DNA from: Blasia pusilla
Lineage: Eukaryota > Marchantiophyta > Marchantiopsida > Blasiales
NCBI GenBank assembly: GCA_050084515.1
Contig: CM114274.1
Span: 40,796,001-40,860,000 of the forward strand
DNA: 64,000 nucleotides
Direction: 5' to 3'
Each line of letters opens with the position of its first letter. Within the stretch, counting starts at the first letter, position 1. Below the pieces are notes generated by a model that saw nothing but the letters and a program-made list of their open reading frames with translations, was not told the origin of the DNA and did not search any database. The position numbers were made by a program, and so were the translations under genes. This document shows positions 22,546 through 40,032 of the stretch, piece after piece.

Positions 22546-23215
22546 TGTTGTGTTATGGAATTTCTTTACTTTTTAATGGAGTTTTGAGGCATGAGGATGT
22601 GTACTCCCTTAAGAGAGTTCTCCGTTCAAACTCGTTCGTCTTTTCAGAATCATCATGAATATATTCAATAATTCTCCCTCACTTTATAATTGTTTCCTAT
22701 GCCAAGATTGAATACTTACTCATGAAAATGTCTTGTGCTTAAACACAAGTGGAGCCGAGATCGTCCATTCATCTTGGAGATCATCACAAGCTTGCCAAAA
22801 AATCATTGCTAGAATTTGCATCATCTCATCTATTTCTCACAAAAAATTTTACCAAGGGAAAAGGCTCATTGATTTATGAACTCTTTTTAGGGCCGTGTTG
22901 ATACGAAGGGACATTCTTGGGCGAGTTTCAAGAAGTCCAATATAAATGGTGGTAAAATAATCTGAGCGAGACTCTTAGAGGCCATATAGGTACCTTTGAT
23001 TTCATATAAGTAAGGAACAACCCCGTGATTGATTAGATGATGAGTATCCCACCCGAGTATTCGGAAACACAAGATAGGTCCCAAGTTTGAGTTGGCGCAT
23101 CTTATGTAAGATTGGTACATGTATTATTTCCATTGACAACTCCCACAATCTTATGTGGGAGATTGTTCAACAATATGACATTCCTATCATAGGGGTGGAT
23201 TGCAATTTGAAAGGA
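22546..23215. other. Intergenic, no supported feature
   Basis: No coding, RNA or repeat feature is visible to me here. It ends where the Helitron 3' terminus begins. Confidence 0.5.
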
Positions 23216-23250
23216 CTAGTAAGAATGCCCGTGCGATGCACCGGCATCAA
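23216..23250 (-). terminator. Helitron 3' hairpin and CTAG end
   Basis: On the plus strand gcccgtgc-gat-gcaccggc (23,226-23,244) forms an 8-bp stem with one mismatch. It is followed on the minus strand by attcttactag and then T. Helitron 3' ends use such a hairpin as the signal that ends transposition; the same arrangement closes the second Helitron at 53,792. Confidence 0.8.
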
Positions 23251-23366
23251 AATTTAGCATATGCAAAATTAATCATACCAATAAGTGAATATCAATAAGT
23301 GAAGCATTATAAGATTTAGAAAATGCGTACCAATATAAAACTTCACATATATAATGTTACTTTAAT

Positions 23367-26190
23367 TTAATTTAGCACTTGATTATATACAACATTCCTA
23401 GTGTAAATACCTATTTTGTTAGTAGCATTTTCATTATCTGTCATGATATGAATAGAATTCCTCGAGCCTACTCTTGCAAGGCAACATACAATTGCCCATG
23501 AGAAAATACTGGATTGGGCAAGTAAATACCAACTCTATCTAATGTTTGACCTTGAGACTTATTAATAGTCATTGCAAAAGCAGGACGGATAGGAAATTGA
23601 AATCGTCGTAAATCAAAAGGTAGGCCGAAATCATAAGCAATTAATGGAATGCGTGGAATGAAAACTCGAGCTCCAATGTTTTTTCCCGTGATAATTGTTG
23701 CATCTATAAGATGTCGACTAAAGCCAGCTATCACCAGCCGAGTCCCATTTGCTTGTCCCTTTGCTCCATTCATATTCCGTAATAGCATTATCAGAGCTCC
23801 AATCTTCAAAGTCAAACAATGAAGTGGCAATCCAGATGGTAAACATGTATTCAAAAATTCTGTTGGATAAACAAGTCTCATCTCATCGTCGGAAACAGAA
23901 TTAGCACTCAAGAAAGTATGCTCCTACAAAAACAAAATAAATCATTAATAATAAGAGAGATGATAGAAAAATGTAGCAATACAATAATTAAAATATAATA
24001 ATGATATTCAAGAATATAAATATTACCTCTCATGGAAATCGAGACATGATTTCCGCGTTTATAATATCCACAGTAGTATTCTTGGTTGACAAAATGGATG
24101 TACCCCTCAAGAAATCAATGTCACTCCACTTATGAACATCGTGTCCATAAACAATGTCAATGAGATCATTGATCCTTGTGGTTTTAACAATTATCGCATC
24201 CGGAACTTGTATAAAATCCTCTCCAAGGTCCAAATGTAACGGCACACACCCCTCTCCTACCTCTAATAACCACGTTGCAAACGCTTCTTGCTCTTCTCAT
24301 GCATATCCTGATAATAAATATAAGATGAAGGAATAAGTAAATATTAAAAATAAACAAAAACCAGATGAAATGAAAAAGGTGAAATATTAGGTTTATTCTT
24401 TAATACCTTATACAGTATTAACTCTCATGTTGGTAGTGAGTTTCAATAATCTCACGTCAAACCAAATAAGAGATCTCCTAAGTGTTGCACGCACAACTGT
24501 GGTACGATCTCCACGACGAACAACTGGAAGAACTTGTCGAAAGTCACCACCAAATAAAATGATCTTCCCCCCAAAAGGCAAATCTCGTAATCGAGAATCC
24601 ATCAACCCATGATATCTTGGAAAGTACAATTAACAACCTCAAATGCGTGACGATGGGTCATAGGAGCTTCATCCCACACGATCAACTTTGCCTTTTGTAT
24701 AAGGCGGGCCATATGACTATTGACCGATAGGCTGGAAAATCGATAACAAAACAATATGGGAGGAACATTTATGAAGGATAATCAAAGAATAAAACAATAA
24801 TATGCATGCCATAAAAGGAAAAGAAATCTTAAATCTAGACTTACTTGCAAGTGGAACTTTCATGTACTTGGATAGGAATCTTGAATCGAGAATGAGCAGT
24901 ACGACCTCCATCCAATAATAAAGCGGCAATCCCCGAAGATGCAACTGCAAGAGCTATATGACCCTCGCTCCGCACCATTGCAAGAAGAAGGTTGTACAAA
25001 AATGTTTTTCCTGTTCCGCCAGGAACATCGATAAAGAAAAGTTTTTCCTGAAAAATCCATATTTTTCGTTATAGAAAAGCACTTTAAAAGAATAAAACTT
25101 AAAGAAATAAAAAATGTAAAAAAATAATTAAAAAATATACTATAGTTAATATCCACTTACAGAAGGTGGCGCATCCTGTAAGATATCGCGAAAAGCATTA
25201 CAAATAACTTCCCAAATAGCTCGTTGTCCATCATTTAAAGACATCTCTCCTGCTCTCACACGTTCACAAAGCATATCATGATCGTAGGAGAGCTCTTCCT
25301 CTTCTAGACGCGAAATAGTTAAATCACGAGCTTGGAAATCTGGTTGAGGCATGTCGGGGAAGTCCGCCATACTTTTACCATGATCTTGAAGATGGTAATG
25401 GACCTCCAATAACGCAAGATTAATAATATGAACATCCAATGGAAGGGTCGGAATACCAATTCTCTATTACAAGGAACAAATATAGAAGTTAAAACGTAAA
25501 TAAAGTACCTAAAATATTCATAAGAGAAATAAGAAAACTCTGTCACATGTGCCCCAGTAGATGCCAATTTAAGAGCACTATTATAGGCACGTGCATTACG
25601 CAAAAAATGAAGACTATTTGAGCTCATACCATAAAGTAATTCTGCTAGTATAGAAGGTGAAGCTGTCAAATATGGTAATTGAATCTTACCATGCCCACAA
25701 CGCATACTAAAAGGCGAGCTTATAAACCTAGTATACTTCACTCTCTCACACTTCCAATGTAGAGCATTGCAAGTCAGACAAACAACATTCATAAGTCCAA
25801 CACTAAAACGGCCAGTCATACTATCAATACGATCTCCCAACCTAAGAATTCGAATGTGATTCTCTTCAAAGTTAAGAATACGTGCAATATTGAGCAACTT
25901 TTTCAAGTTCACAACCCTTCTAGATCCCACATTTGGAATCGAGGCATGTACATTATCTTCATTTTCTTCCATGTGGCCTTCACGATTGGCTGCATTGTCA
26001 TCGCTCCTTATCAACGGATCACAAATATGTGCAATCTCATGTACTTCATCCAAATGTGATCCCACATTTGGAATCGAGGCAGATATATTGTCTTCATTCA
26101 CTTCCATGTGGCCTTCACGATTAGGTCCATTGGCATCATTCCTTATCAACGAATCGCCAACATGTGCAATCTCATGTACTTCATCCAAAT
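23367..26190 (-). pseudogene. Helitron PIF1-like helicase without Rep domain, multi-exon
   Basis: Superfamily 1B DNA helicase, unwinding DNA during rolling-circle transposition. Coding runs leftward. The Helitron Cys-rich domain (CLTCNALHWKCERV; CGHGKIQLPYL) is at about 25,640-25,790. The helicase start (ALLEVHYHLQDHGKSMADFP) is at about 25,340-25,420, Walker A ([14 protein letters not shown]) at about 24,980-25,025, GGDFRQVLPVV at about 24,520-24,560, TNMRV at about 24,420, and the C-terminal TINKSQGQTLDRVGIYLP block at about 23,515-23,580. The last part (NATNKIGIYTRNVVYNQVLN) ends at 23,367 after a stop and frameshift near 23,465. AT-rich gaps with splice-like borders separate the blocks. 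Between the Cys-rich domain (about 25,550) and helicase (about 25,460) there is only a short intron-like gap where relatives have several hundred Rep/HUH residues. A stop is also present near 26,207. Confidence 0.85.
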
Positions 26191-26192
26191 GA
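25923..26192 (-). repeat. 135-bp tandem repeat within the helicase gene
   Basis: Two adjacent 135-base copies starting at 25,923 and 26,058 (gatcccacatttggaatcga in both). They keep the frame and encode two 45-residue repeats on the minus strand, each with LDEVHEIAH and REGHME. The exact multiple of three and similar coding content suggest duplication while the gene was still translated. Confidence 0.88.
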
Positions 26193-26199
26193 GCATGTC

Positions 26200-27480
26200 T
26201 TCTTCTTTAGCCCTCAGCTCGAGCAACTTGAAGCATGTGAGATAATTGTAGAGGATTGGTAGGAACTAGAAGACTGCAAGCGGAGGTTAAGAAATTAATA
26301 TATATGATTATAATAAGAATAAATATACATACAAACATATCTATATTAAATTTGAGTATATAGTTTAGAAATATATATTGGAGATGGAAAGACCACAATC
26401 CCAGAGTTTGGAATAGCTTCAACTTCATGATGTACCATAATTGGCCTGCAAAAAAATTTGTTATTAGAAATCTTCATAAAAATTTAAGACCAAGTAAGAA
26501 GCATCAATAATAAAAGTATGTAAAGCATACCTTGTATTAGCTTGAGTATGAAAGTCATTAGTAGTCATAGCCTCGACTTCCTCTCTAGGAAGAAGATTCA
26601 CATACAATTGATAAACATTCGTTTGGGCCAAATTATGGTGCTTTCTTCTCTGGCCTTGTGCTCGTGCAACTTGAAGCATAGCATGTAATCCCCGAGGGTT
26701 GGACGGAAGTGGAAGACTGAGAAAAAAAATATTAATAAAAATCAAGTTAAAATAATTAAATTAAAAAAACCAATAAAGAGAAAGAAATTAATGAGTGGAT
26801 GAAACATACATTGGAGACAATGTAGAGTCTATTAAAGCATGAAGGTTTCCATTGGAAGGTGTTGCTACCAACCTGAACAAAGAATAAAAAAAGTCATAAT
26901 ACGAAAAAAAATTATAACTATTATTATAATAAAAAGTAGAAATGTTATACATAAATAAATACCTTCTAGTATTTGCGCCTGGTGAGCCATCGATGATGGG
27001 TGGTTGTAATTCTTCCATCAATGGAACCTTCACAACAACTTCAATAGATCTCAATTCAACTAATTTAGCATGTCTTCGTTTTTGTCCTTGAGCTCTCACA
27101 ATTTGATGTATATCACGTAATAGTTTCGGGTTCGATGGATTTGGAAGTCTACATCACAAACATGAAAGATATTAAAGTCACACAACAAATCTAGAGTGTG
27201 CACATATGGTTACAATATCATCCTATAATCATAATGCTAAGTATCCTTACATTGGAGATGACAAAGTCGTTGAATGAGTTACAAATCGCATATCATGAAG
27301 CGCCCTTATGTTTCTTTGAGAAGCAACCCTTCTAACCTTCTTATATGTAAGCTTCTCTGTTTCCTCCGAAATCCGTATAGACGATGGAGCACTACATGAA
27401 ATGTGGTGATCATGCTCCACATTAGGTAAAGAGACTACATTGGTGATGTCTGCGAATGGTCTTTTTCATTTTGCCTCGAT
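26200..27480 (-). pseudogene. Repeated exons upstream of the Helitron helicase
   Basis: On the minus strand a recurring exon-like unit appears at least three times. They are near 26,210-26,280 (PTNPLQLSHMLQVARAEG), 26,640-26,720 (PSNPRGLHAMLQVARAQGQR) and 27,050-27,150 (PSNPKLLRDIHQIVRAQGQK). Each is followed by a basic (K/R)RH segment and a variable tail ending near NTR, and each is separated from the next by AT-rich intron-like DNA. A fourth, weaker relative lies near 27,290-27,380 (NIRALHDMRFVTHST). The units look like exon duplications in the 5' part of the Helitron gene. Function unknown. Confidence 0.55.
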
Positions 27481-27688
27481 GGTTCCTCTTGAGATTCATG
27501 TATCTTGTGACAATATCAACCATCCGACCAAAATATGTATTTTCAATATATAAAAAAATAATAGAAAAAAAGAGAAAAAATTGTAAAAAAAACTTATACT
27601 CAAGATTTGGTCCGTGAATATTATAATCTATATTAAAAAATAAATTTACACATAACTGAAGTTTTTATAAAAATCTGAAATAGAAAAA

Positions 27689-28264
27689 TCATTCTAACGG
27701 GCAATGAGACTCGGCCATACTCATCTCACTTGAGTCCTCAGAGCAAATTGAATGAAAATCACTAATTTCCCATGATCCCAACCAGTAACAATCACGTACA
27801 AATGAATGGCTAGATGCTATAGGGTCTGACGAAGGGATGCAATCATGTTTGGAATCTGTATCTCCTTCTCCCTTCTGACCTCCAACTACTTCTTGTGAAA
27901 TAGAATGATGATTCACCACAGGTGTGGTTAAAATCCTAGATGCACTCTCATCATAACTACAACACTGACCATTTCTCAAAGGGCTTATGCTAACATTAGG
28001 AGCATTAATCCCATTTTCGAAAATTGGCAATGGTACATAGCTAGGACTTAAAGCCTTATCCATATTTTCAAAAATTGGCGATGGAACATAGCTTGGACTT
28101 GAAGCATTATTCCTATTTTCAACGATCGGCGATGGGACATACTCCGGACTTGCTATTTGTATCACCTCTACAACGTCAACATCTATAGGTGTATAATCCC
28201 TTTCTTGTTCATCAAGAGGAACGTAGAACTCACCATCGCTAAAGCGTAATTCGTCAACACTCAT
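27689..28264 (-). CDS. Hypothetical acidic protein with 17-residue repeats
   Basis: 191 codons from Met at 28,264 to stop at 27,689. No domain recognised. Residues about 38-88 hold three repeats of the form SPSYVPSPIFEN plus five variable residues, encoded by 51-base DNA repeats at 28,013-28,063, 28,064-28,114 and 28,115-28,153. The protein is rich in Ser, Asp and Glu. It lies inside the Helitron, on the same strand as and upstream of the helicase, and could be an N-terminal exon of the same transcript or a separate small ORF. Start chosen as the first in-frame Met. Confidence 0.45.
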   Translation of the reverse strand: MSVDELRFSDGEFYVPLDEQERDYTPIDVDVVEVIQIASPEYVPSPIVENRNNASSPSYVPSPIFENMDKALSPSYVPLPIFENGINAPNVSISPLRNGQCCSYDESASRILTTPVVNHHSISQEVVGGQKGEGDTDSKHDCIPSSDPIASSHSFVRDCYWLGSWEISDFHSICSEDSSEMSMAESHCPLE

Positions 28265-28540
28265 TTATAAAGTATCCTGCATTATCCACACAATTATTTT
28301 AATAAAATAAATATTTCAAAATAATAAAAGAAATACTCAATAGAAAAGGATACTAAATCTCCACACTTGAATATTAGAACACAAGCAGAGAAGACTTATT
28401 TTTTTGAGTCACTCCACTCCCAAAGAAATGAAACTTGATCGTTTGCTCAACTCAACAATCTCAAACAGACATATCTGAGAACAAAACGAACATGGATTTG
28501 ATGATTAATTGGATATGCACAATAGATAGTACTCTCTAGG

Positions 28541-28969
28541 CTACTTATCTCCAATATCTCGACTATCTGCACTTATGTCTAAATCCCCATAATCCATACA
28601 CCTATATTCCAGGTCGAACTCATCACCAACATACCATCCCTCGGAATCAAAGAGGGAAGTGGAGGAAAATTCTCCATTGTCAAGTTCTTCAAGATCAGGA
28701 CAAATATCTACAAAGTATCTCTCATTACTATTGAGAGTAATCATAATTTCCTCGCCTATTGAGACTTCTCTAACCTCCTGAGTATCATTGAAACCATTTG
28801 AAATAGGAGCAAAAAATTTAGGGTCCACATCAAACAATTTTTTCGTCAGAGTTGAGCGAGATAATGAAAATCTATGTTCATCTCTCTCTACCAAATATTC
28901 ATGACTCGTATTTATTACAATTTCTTCCACAATTATCGGCCTCTTGCATCTCGATGAGAGAGTTGACAT
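28541..28969 (-). CDS. Hypothetical acidic protein
   Basis: 142 codons on the same strand as the Helitron genes. No recognised domain; the C-terminal half is strongly acidic (DLEELDNGEFSSTS, then DEFDLEYRCMDYGDLD). It is the most upstream open frame of the putative Helitron transcription unit, separated from the next frame by about 275 AT-rich bases. Whether it is expressed cannot be judged. Confidence 0.35.
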   Translation of the reverse strand: MSTLSSRCKRPIIVEEIVINTSHEYLVERDEHRFSLSRSTLTKKLFDVDPKFFAPISNGFNDTQEVREVSIGEEIMITLNSNERYFVDICPDLEELDNGEFSSTSLFDSEGWYVGDEFDLEYRCMDYGDLDISADSRDIGDK

Positions 28970-31900
28970 GGCGTAAGCTAGTTAGGCTCATTCGCATATA
29001 CAATATTATTCACTGAAATTTTAAAAAGAGCATATTAAATTTTCAATATAAATTAGATAATTCAAGTAAAAAAACATAACTACCAATATAATTTCATAAG
29101 ACTCAAATAATAAAAACGCTATAAAATTTGTAAGAGATCCAAATCCGAGCATAAGAAAAAAGATTTTCATAAGTAAAACCCAAAGTCCCCTTAGTCATTG
29201 ACATATAGCAGGGCTATGTGAGTAAGGCCGAGTCATGAAGTGCGGGCCAAGTGGGCCGGGTTCGAGCCCCGCTCTTGGCAGGAATATGTTTTAACACTGC
29301 ATAAGAATGATAAGTACAAGCTTGAGTATCAAGACATACTTTTGAATTTGGATGGGTACAAGGAGGGGTTGGGTGGAGCAGAATTCAATGACAAATCAGG
29401 AAGGGAGATTCAAGCACTTATGCTTCAGATACCTTCACCCAATGTACTGCATGCTACGGAATCATAGTATGAAATGCAGAAGAAAGGATTAGAGGATCAA
29501 ATCCTTCTGCATGAGTTTGGTAGCGATCCGCGAAGTCACAAAACTCAGCAACTGTTTAATGGCCTTCACCGTCCTTTCAACCTCAGGTTCTGGTGTCAAA
29601 TTGTTCACCTTTTGGTCAGAGCGGACACGGATGGATGCAGTCTTGGTTGCACCATCTTTCGCTCAGATCGATGCAAGATGGTAAGAGTAGAATCTTAGGT
29701 AGCATGGTTCTGTATTTAATCAAAGATGGTAGAGAAAGGCATGAAATAACACAAGATTCATGAGCCGGCTGAATAATTTTATCGTTAAAAGAGATGCATC
29801 CAATGCATGGTCACGAAAAGGTCGTTGCGATCAATCCGATCGTGAACAAGAACGTAATAACTGTCGTCCATTGTATGCTAGCTCAGTCTCGTAATCGTTT
29901 GTTTCCACATAATAGCATGTTGACGAGGCCAAGTTAACTGAGCAGTGAGCATGGAACTGGACAAAGATCTCCACACCTTCTCGCTGTCGTGTTCGAGTCT
30001 ACACTCCTCCTCCTCCTCTTGTAAGACTAACTGCTAGGGGCGTTGTAGTGCAACTACGTCAATTCATCCTAAAAAATGGAGTGCTCGTTTCTCCACTTCC
30101 TTTCTTTAGCCTGCCTGGTACGTTGTGTCAGGATGTAGGTAGAAACGGTAGTCCTAAGACACTCGCGTTTGCATCCCACCTGAAAGTTGGCCTGATTGTG
30201 AAAATCACATGGAGTCAACATCGGTCGTTAGGCAGTGTCTTACGTCAAAAAATAACCTACCTGGAAGTCGAGCTTCACCAAACCAATAGGAAAAGAATAA
30301 AGGCTTTCACGGAAAGAATGAACTTTGACCGAAGGATCAGAGAGACAGAATCAAGTTCTGGGCTAACTATCAAGTCCAAGCACCCAGAGGCTAACTATCA
30401 AGAAAGTCCAAGAACCTATGCATGGACTGCAAAACCGTCCATAGCGAACATGCTCAAGCTGCATGGGTTCTAAATAATCACGGTACAACTACAAGTACAA
30501 CACAACATGTGTAAGGCAGCGAGTGGGGAGGCTTTAGATTGGGCTATCACTACCCTGGAGCCAGCCATAGTTTCCTGGAAGCCGACCTATCGCTCACAAA
30601 CATAGCTAAACGGCCTGTTCCACTTCAATTTGTACATCTTTGCACAAACTGAAAGCCAAACCATGGATGTGAAGCCATCTCCACGCAGCAACAGTTCATT
30701 CGGCAGCACTCAACCAAACGATTTTGGGAGAGGTGATGCTCCCAAGCGATTGCTTGTACATCTATAGGTAGACCTGTCTTTCCGTGAGTTGCCGTGCGAT
30801 GGCAGCGACTGCAGGTGGAATGGTAATGCCAGAGGTTTCAAGCTGTATTCCTGCAAGGGAGCGCGTGCGGGGCCGGTCGAGTAGGCTGGCTTTGCCAAAT
30901 TCGGACTCTGGTGGTACACAATAATGATTGCGTTGCTTCAAGTTTACTGGAGCAAGGTGAAATCTGTGACATGTTTTATTTACGCGTTGGCGCTACTTTC
31001 CGCTCGCAAACGCAATTCGGATCCGGACTGGAGCTGTGCCATGCCCTTGCAACTCGTTCAGTGCACGACTCGAGATGATTTCAACAGTCCTATAGCTTTA
31101 GATCAGAATACAAATCTAACCTTCGGACCAAAAACAGGGCTTTTGGATCTCACTTTCGAATCGGAACATAAAGCTCACCTTCACATTGGAACACAAATCT
31201 CACCTTTTGATCGGAACATGGCTTTTCGGATCTTGGGCTCTTCATTCATACAACCACACCTTCCTTCCACCCACGACTCCAACTTGCCCTTCGCTCCAAC
31301 TTGCGCTCCAACTCCAACTTTCACCCAGATCTCCTGTAACTTTCCACAATTATACAAAATTACTACAGTAACTATGGTACTAATTGTGCGGATGAGGGCC
31401 TCACAAGCCCTGAACCAGTACCATATGCACACTTGTGAGAGCCGAAGCCTTGGAAGATTTTGTGTTGATGACCACCTCATAAGCCTCTAACCATTACCGT
31501 ATGCGCACTTGTGTAAATAGAAGCCATGTAGCTCATGTACCCTTCTTTCATAAGGTGTTAATGGTATAGATCTCCCCTCGTTCAAAAATAAGGCGGCTTA
31601 TCACCTCTTTCAAATAGATGGCAAGATTCTAAGTCAAATCTTTTTAACTTTTTCTAACCCTAAAGGACCACTTGTGGAGGAGCTTCACTTATTGGGGAAC
31701 GGGGAGTTACCAAAAGAAGTAACCCCTCCTCACATTATAGTATAGATGCTATATCAAAGGAAACCCGAACGTAGATGTACCATGGCCGGATCTGATGGAA
31801 TAAGGACAGCACCCGACACTTTCTTTAATGAAAACCGCTACCAGCTTATAAATACAAGAAATTAATTGAAATATTTCAAAAAGTAAAATCCAATTTCCAT

Positions 31901-33353
31901 TGGCGAAGTGGGAACAATTGCACTGAGACGAAGTGAATGATTCGTAAACGGAGAGATTCGGATCTTTCATGAGGTGGCCGGATACGGACCACAATAGTGG
32001 GGAGGGCTTCGTCAATCACATGCTACCTCTCGTAAGTATTCATCTTTCATGTGCAGTAGTATTCATCTTACACGAAGAGGGACACTTATCCCTCTTCGTC
32101 CAATCTTACGAGCTTCACATGACGAGCGAGACACTATTATCCATTTTGGTCCCACCTTACGAGTTTCCCTTTTGCTCCACGAGATAACAAAGAGGAACAC
32201 GTACCGATGTCGTCCAAACAAACCTGGAATCGGTAGCAAATGGTATGGAAATGGCGCGAACGCAAAACGCCTGTTGGAATCGAGCGGTATTGTTCTTGGA
32301 AGTTGTTCTTGCTTGCCTAGTTTTGGAACGGTGGCGAAACATGGACGCGAGATGCTTCCCGCCTGCTGCGTCGATAGTGGGATGTCTGGCTTATGCTTGA
32401 CAGCGCTTAAAGAAGTGTGGCCGAATTCAGGTCGACTGGGAGAGTCTGCAAATTCAAATTCATTTTACTCTTCTAGACATGATTAAGAAGTCTAGTCCTC
32501 TCGAAGGGAGGGACGTGCTTGATTTCAGTAAGGAGTGGACCTGAAGTCGGCCACACTTCTTTAAGCGCTGTCAAGCATACGCCAGAGGACCCTAATTCCC
32601 TATAATTCATTTTCATTTTATTCTCCTACACATGATTCAGAAGCGTAGTCCTATGGAAGGAAGGGAGCTCGGGTCGGATAATGGAGGGATGTTGCGGGAG
32701 CATTGACGGCTAGCAAAGTCCAACGGGATGCATGACCCCAATGCAACTGATCGAATACGGTATACGTGGAAGCGTCCAATATCGCGGATCGTGGAAAAAT
32801 AAAGTAGTTCTCAAAAACGTCCTACTCTATTCAGCGTAACCAATGTGCTTCCCTCAATCCGAAACGACGTGCACGAAACTTAAATTCCAGTGTCGTGTGT
32901 TGAGTTCGGGATACCCCTCTTTCTTGGAAAAGCAATAGAGAATAAGACGGATTCCAAAGTTCTGTAGCATACATGCCCAATCTCGAGAGAAGTTCATGAG
33001 TTGAGTTGAATGCAAACGGATGTCACAGGAATTAAAAGGACTGCCTCTCCGGTAATGGGGTGTATCAACTTATCGGAGTGGAGCACAAAAGCTCAGTTTT
33101 TCCTTAATATTCGTTCTTAGGCGAGGAGGGAATTATGAACATACATGAGTATTGTTTGCGTCAGCATATTGCCAGAAGGGCTTACTTGATTCCTGAACAG
33201 CGGTGACGCGATTTTTCAGAAGTTCAATGAAGTTGATTGAAGGACACAGTCGGTGGATGAGGACGTTTTAAGTATCTCTCCGATAGGGTCGGAAGGAGGT
33301 GAGGCCTACAAAATTAGTTGAGGGAATGGATCAGAGAGTGAGGAATCATAGGC
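28970..33353. other. Mostly non-coding region, tubulin-distal side
   Basis: I see no supportable protein gene. Open frames at 29,240-29,698, 30,048-30,473 and 30,924-31,490 have no recognisable domain or coding signature. A perfect acatagc/gctatgt inverted repeat lies at about 29,204-29,220. Short internal repeats (gctcacctt/atctcacctt with tcggaaca) occur at 31,100-31,230. A strong inverted repeat at 32,386-32,585 is listed separately. The last part before 33,354 is the 3' untranslated side of alpha-tubulin. Confidence 0.5.
32386..32585. repeat. 48-bp inverted repeat with 104-bp spacer
   Basis: Arm 1 at 32,386-32,433 and arm 2 at 32,538-32,585 match in 46 of 48 positions when one is reverse-complemented; both contain cagcgcttaaagaagtgtgg. 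A transcript would fold into a long hairpin. In addition, about 60 bases at 32,448-32,512 (cattttactcttctagacatgatta) and 32,605-32,670 are direct repeats of each other, so the unit is a partial duplication with one inverted segment. It could be a young foldback element or a small-RNA precursor. Confidence 0.9.
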
Positions 33354-38871
<5,518 letters not shown>

Positions 38872-39063
38872 ATGAGCACTTTCGACGCCATCGAATCCGC
38901 CTCGGCTTCTTCCTCTTCCGCTGAGATCGCTCAAGTGACTCCCTAACAGAGCCTTCGCTCCTCACGGACGGAGGTGATGATGAGTGGGATCGAGAGGCGA
39001 CGTGACGGTGTACCGACAGATCCAAGACTTGAATCAGTTGCAGGTGAGCGAAGGATCGTATAG
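38872..39063 (+). promoter_or_regulatory. Two upstream ORFs in the leader of the ZCCHC10-like gene
   Basis: The first, at 38,872-38,946, encodes 24 residues starting MSTFDAIESAS and very rich in Ser. The second, at 38,977-39,063, encodes 28 residues and ends 12 bases before the main start codon. A strong splice-donor-like caggtgagc lies at 39,041-39,049, so the leader might instead be spliced. If translated, they would be expected to lower translation of the main frame. Confidence 0.4.

Positions 39064-40032
<969 letters not shown>

Larger units (their letters stand above)
23216..29200 (-). mobile_element. Helitron, minus strand, Rep-less
   Basis: The element's 3' end lies at 23,216, where the minus strand reads ttactagt: CTAG followed by T, the required Helitron end and target base. 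Ten bases upstream sits a small GC-rich hairpin, as in plant Helitrons. A PIF1-type helicase and the Helitron-specific Cys-rich N-terminal domain are encoded on this strand. The 5' TC end is not identified; the right limit is a guess at the last associated open frame. The Rep/HUH endonuclease that cuts and joins strands is absent. Confidence 0.75.

Noticed and set aside
29220-29281. tRNA-like sequence with gggttcgagcccc
   Set aside because: The T-arm-like segment is there, but no matching acceptor, D-arm or anticodon arm can be folded upstream.
30048-31490. Open frames of 141 and 188 codons beyond the tubulin gene
   Set aside because: Sequence is not protein-like in composition and no motif or splice context supports a gene.
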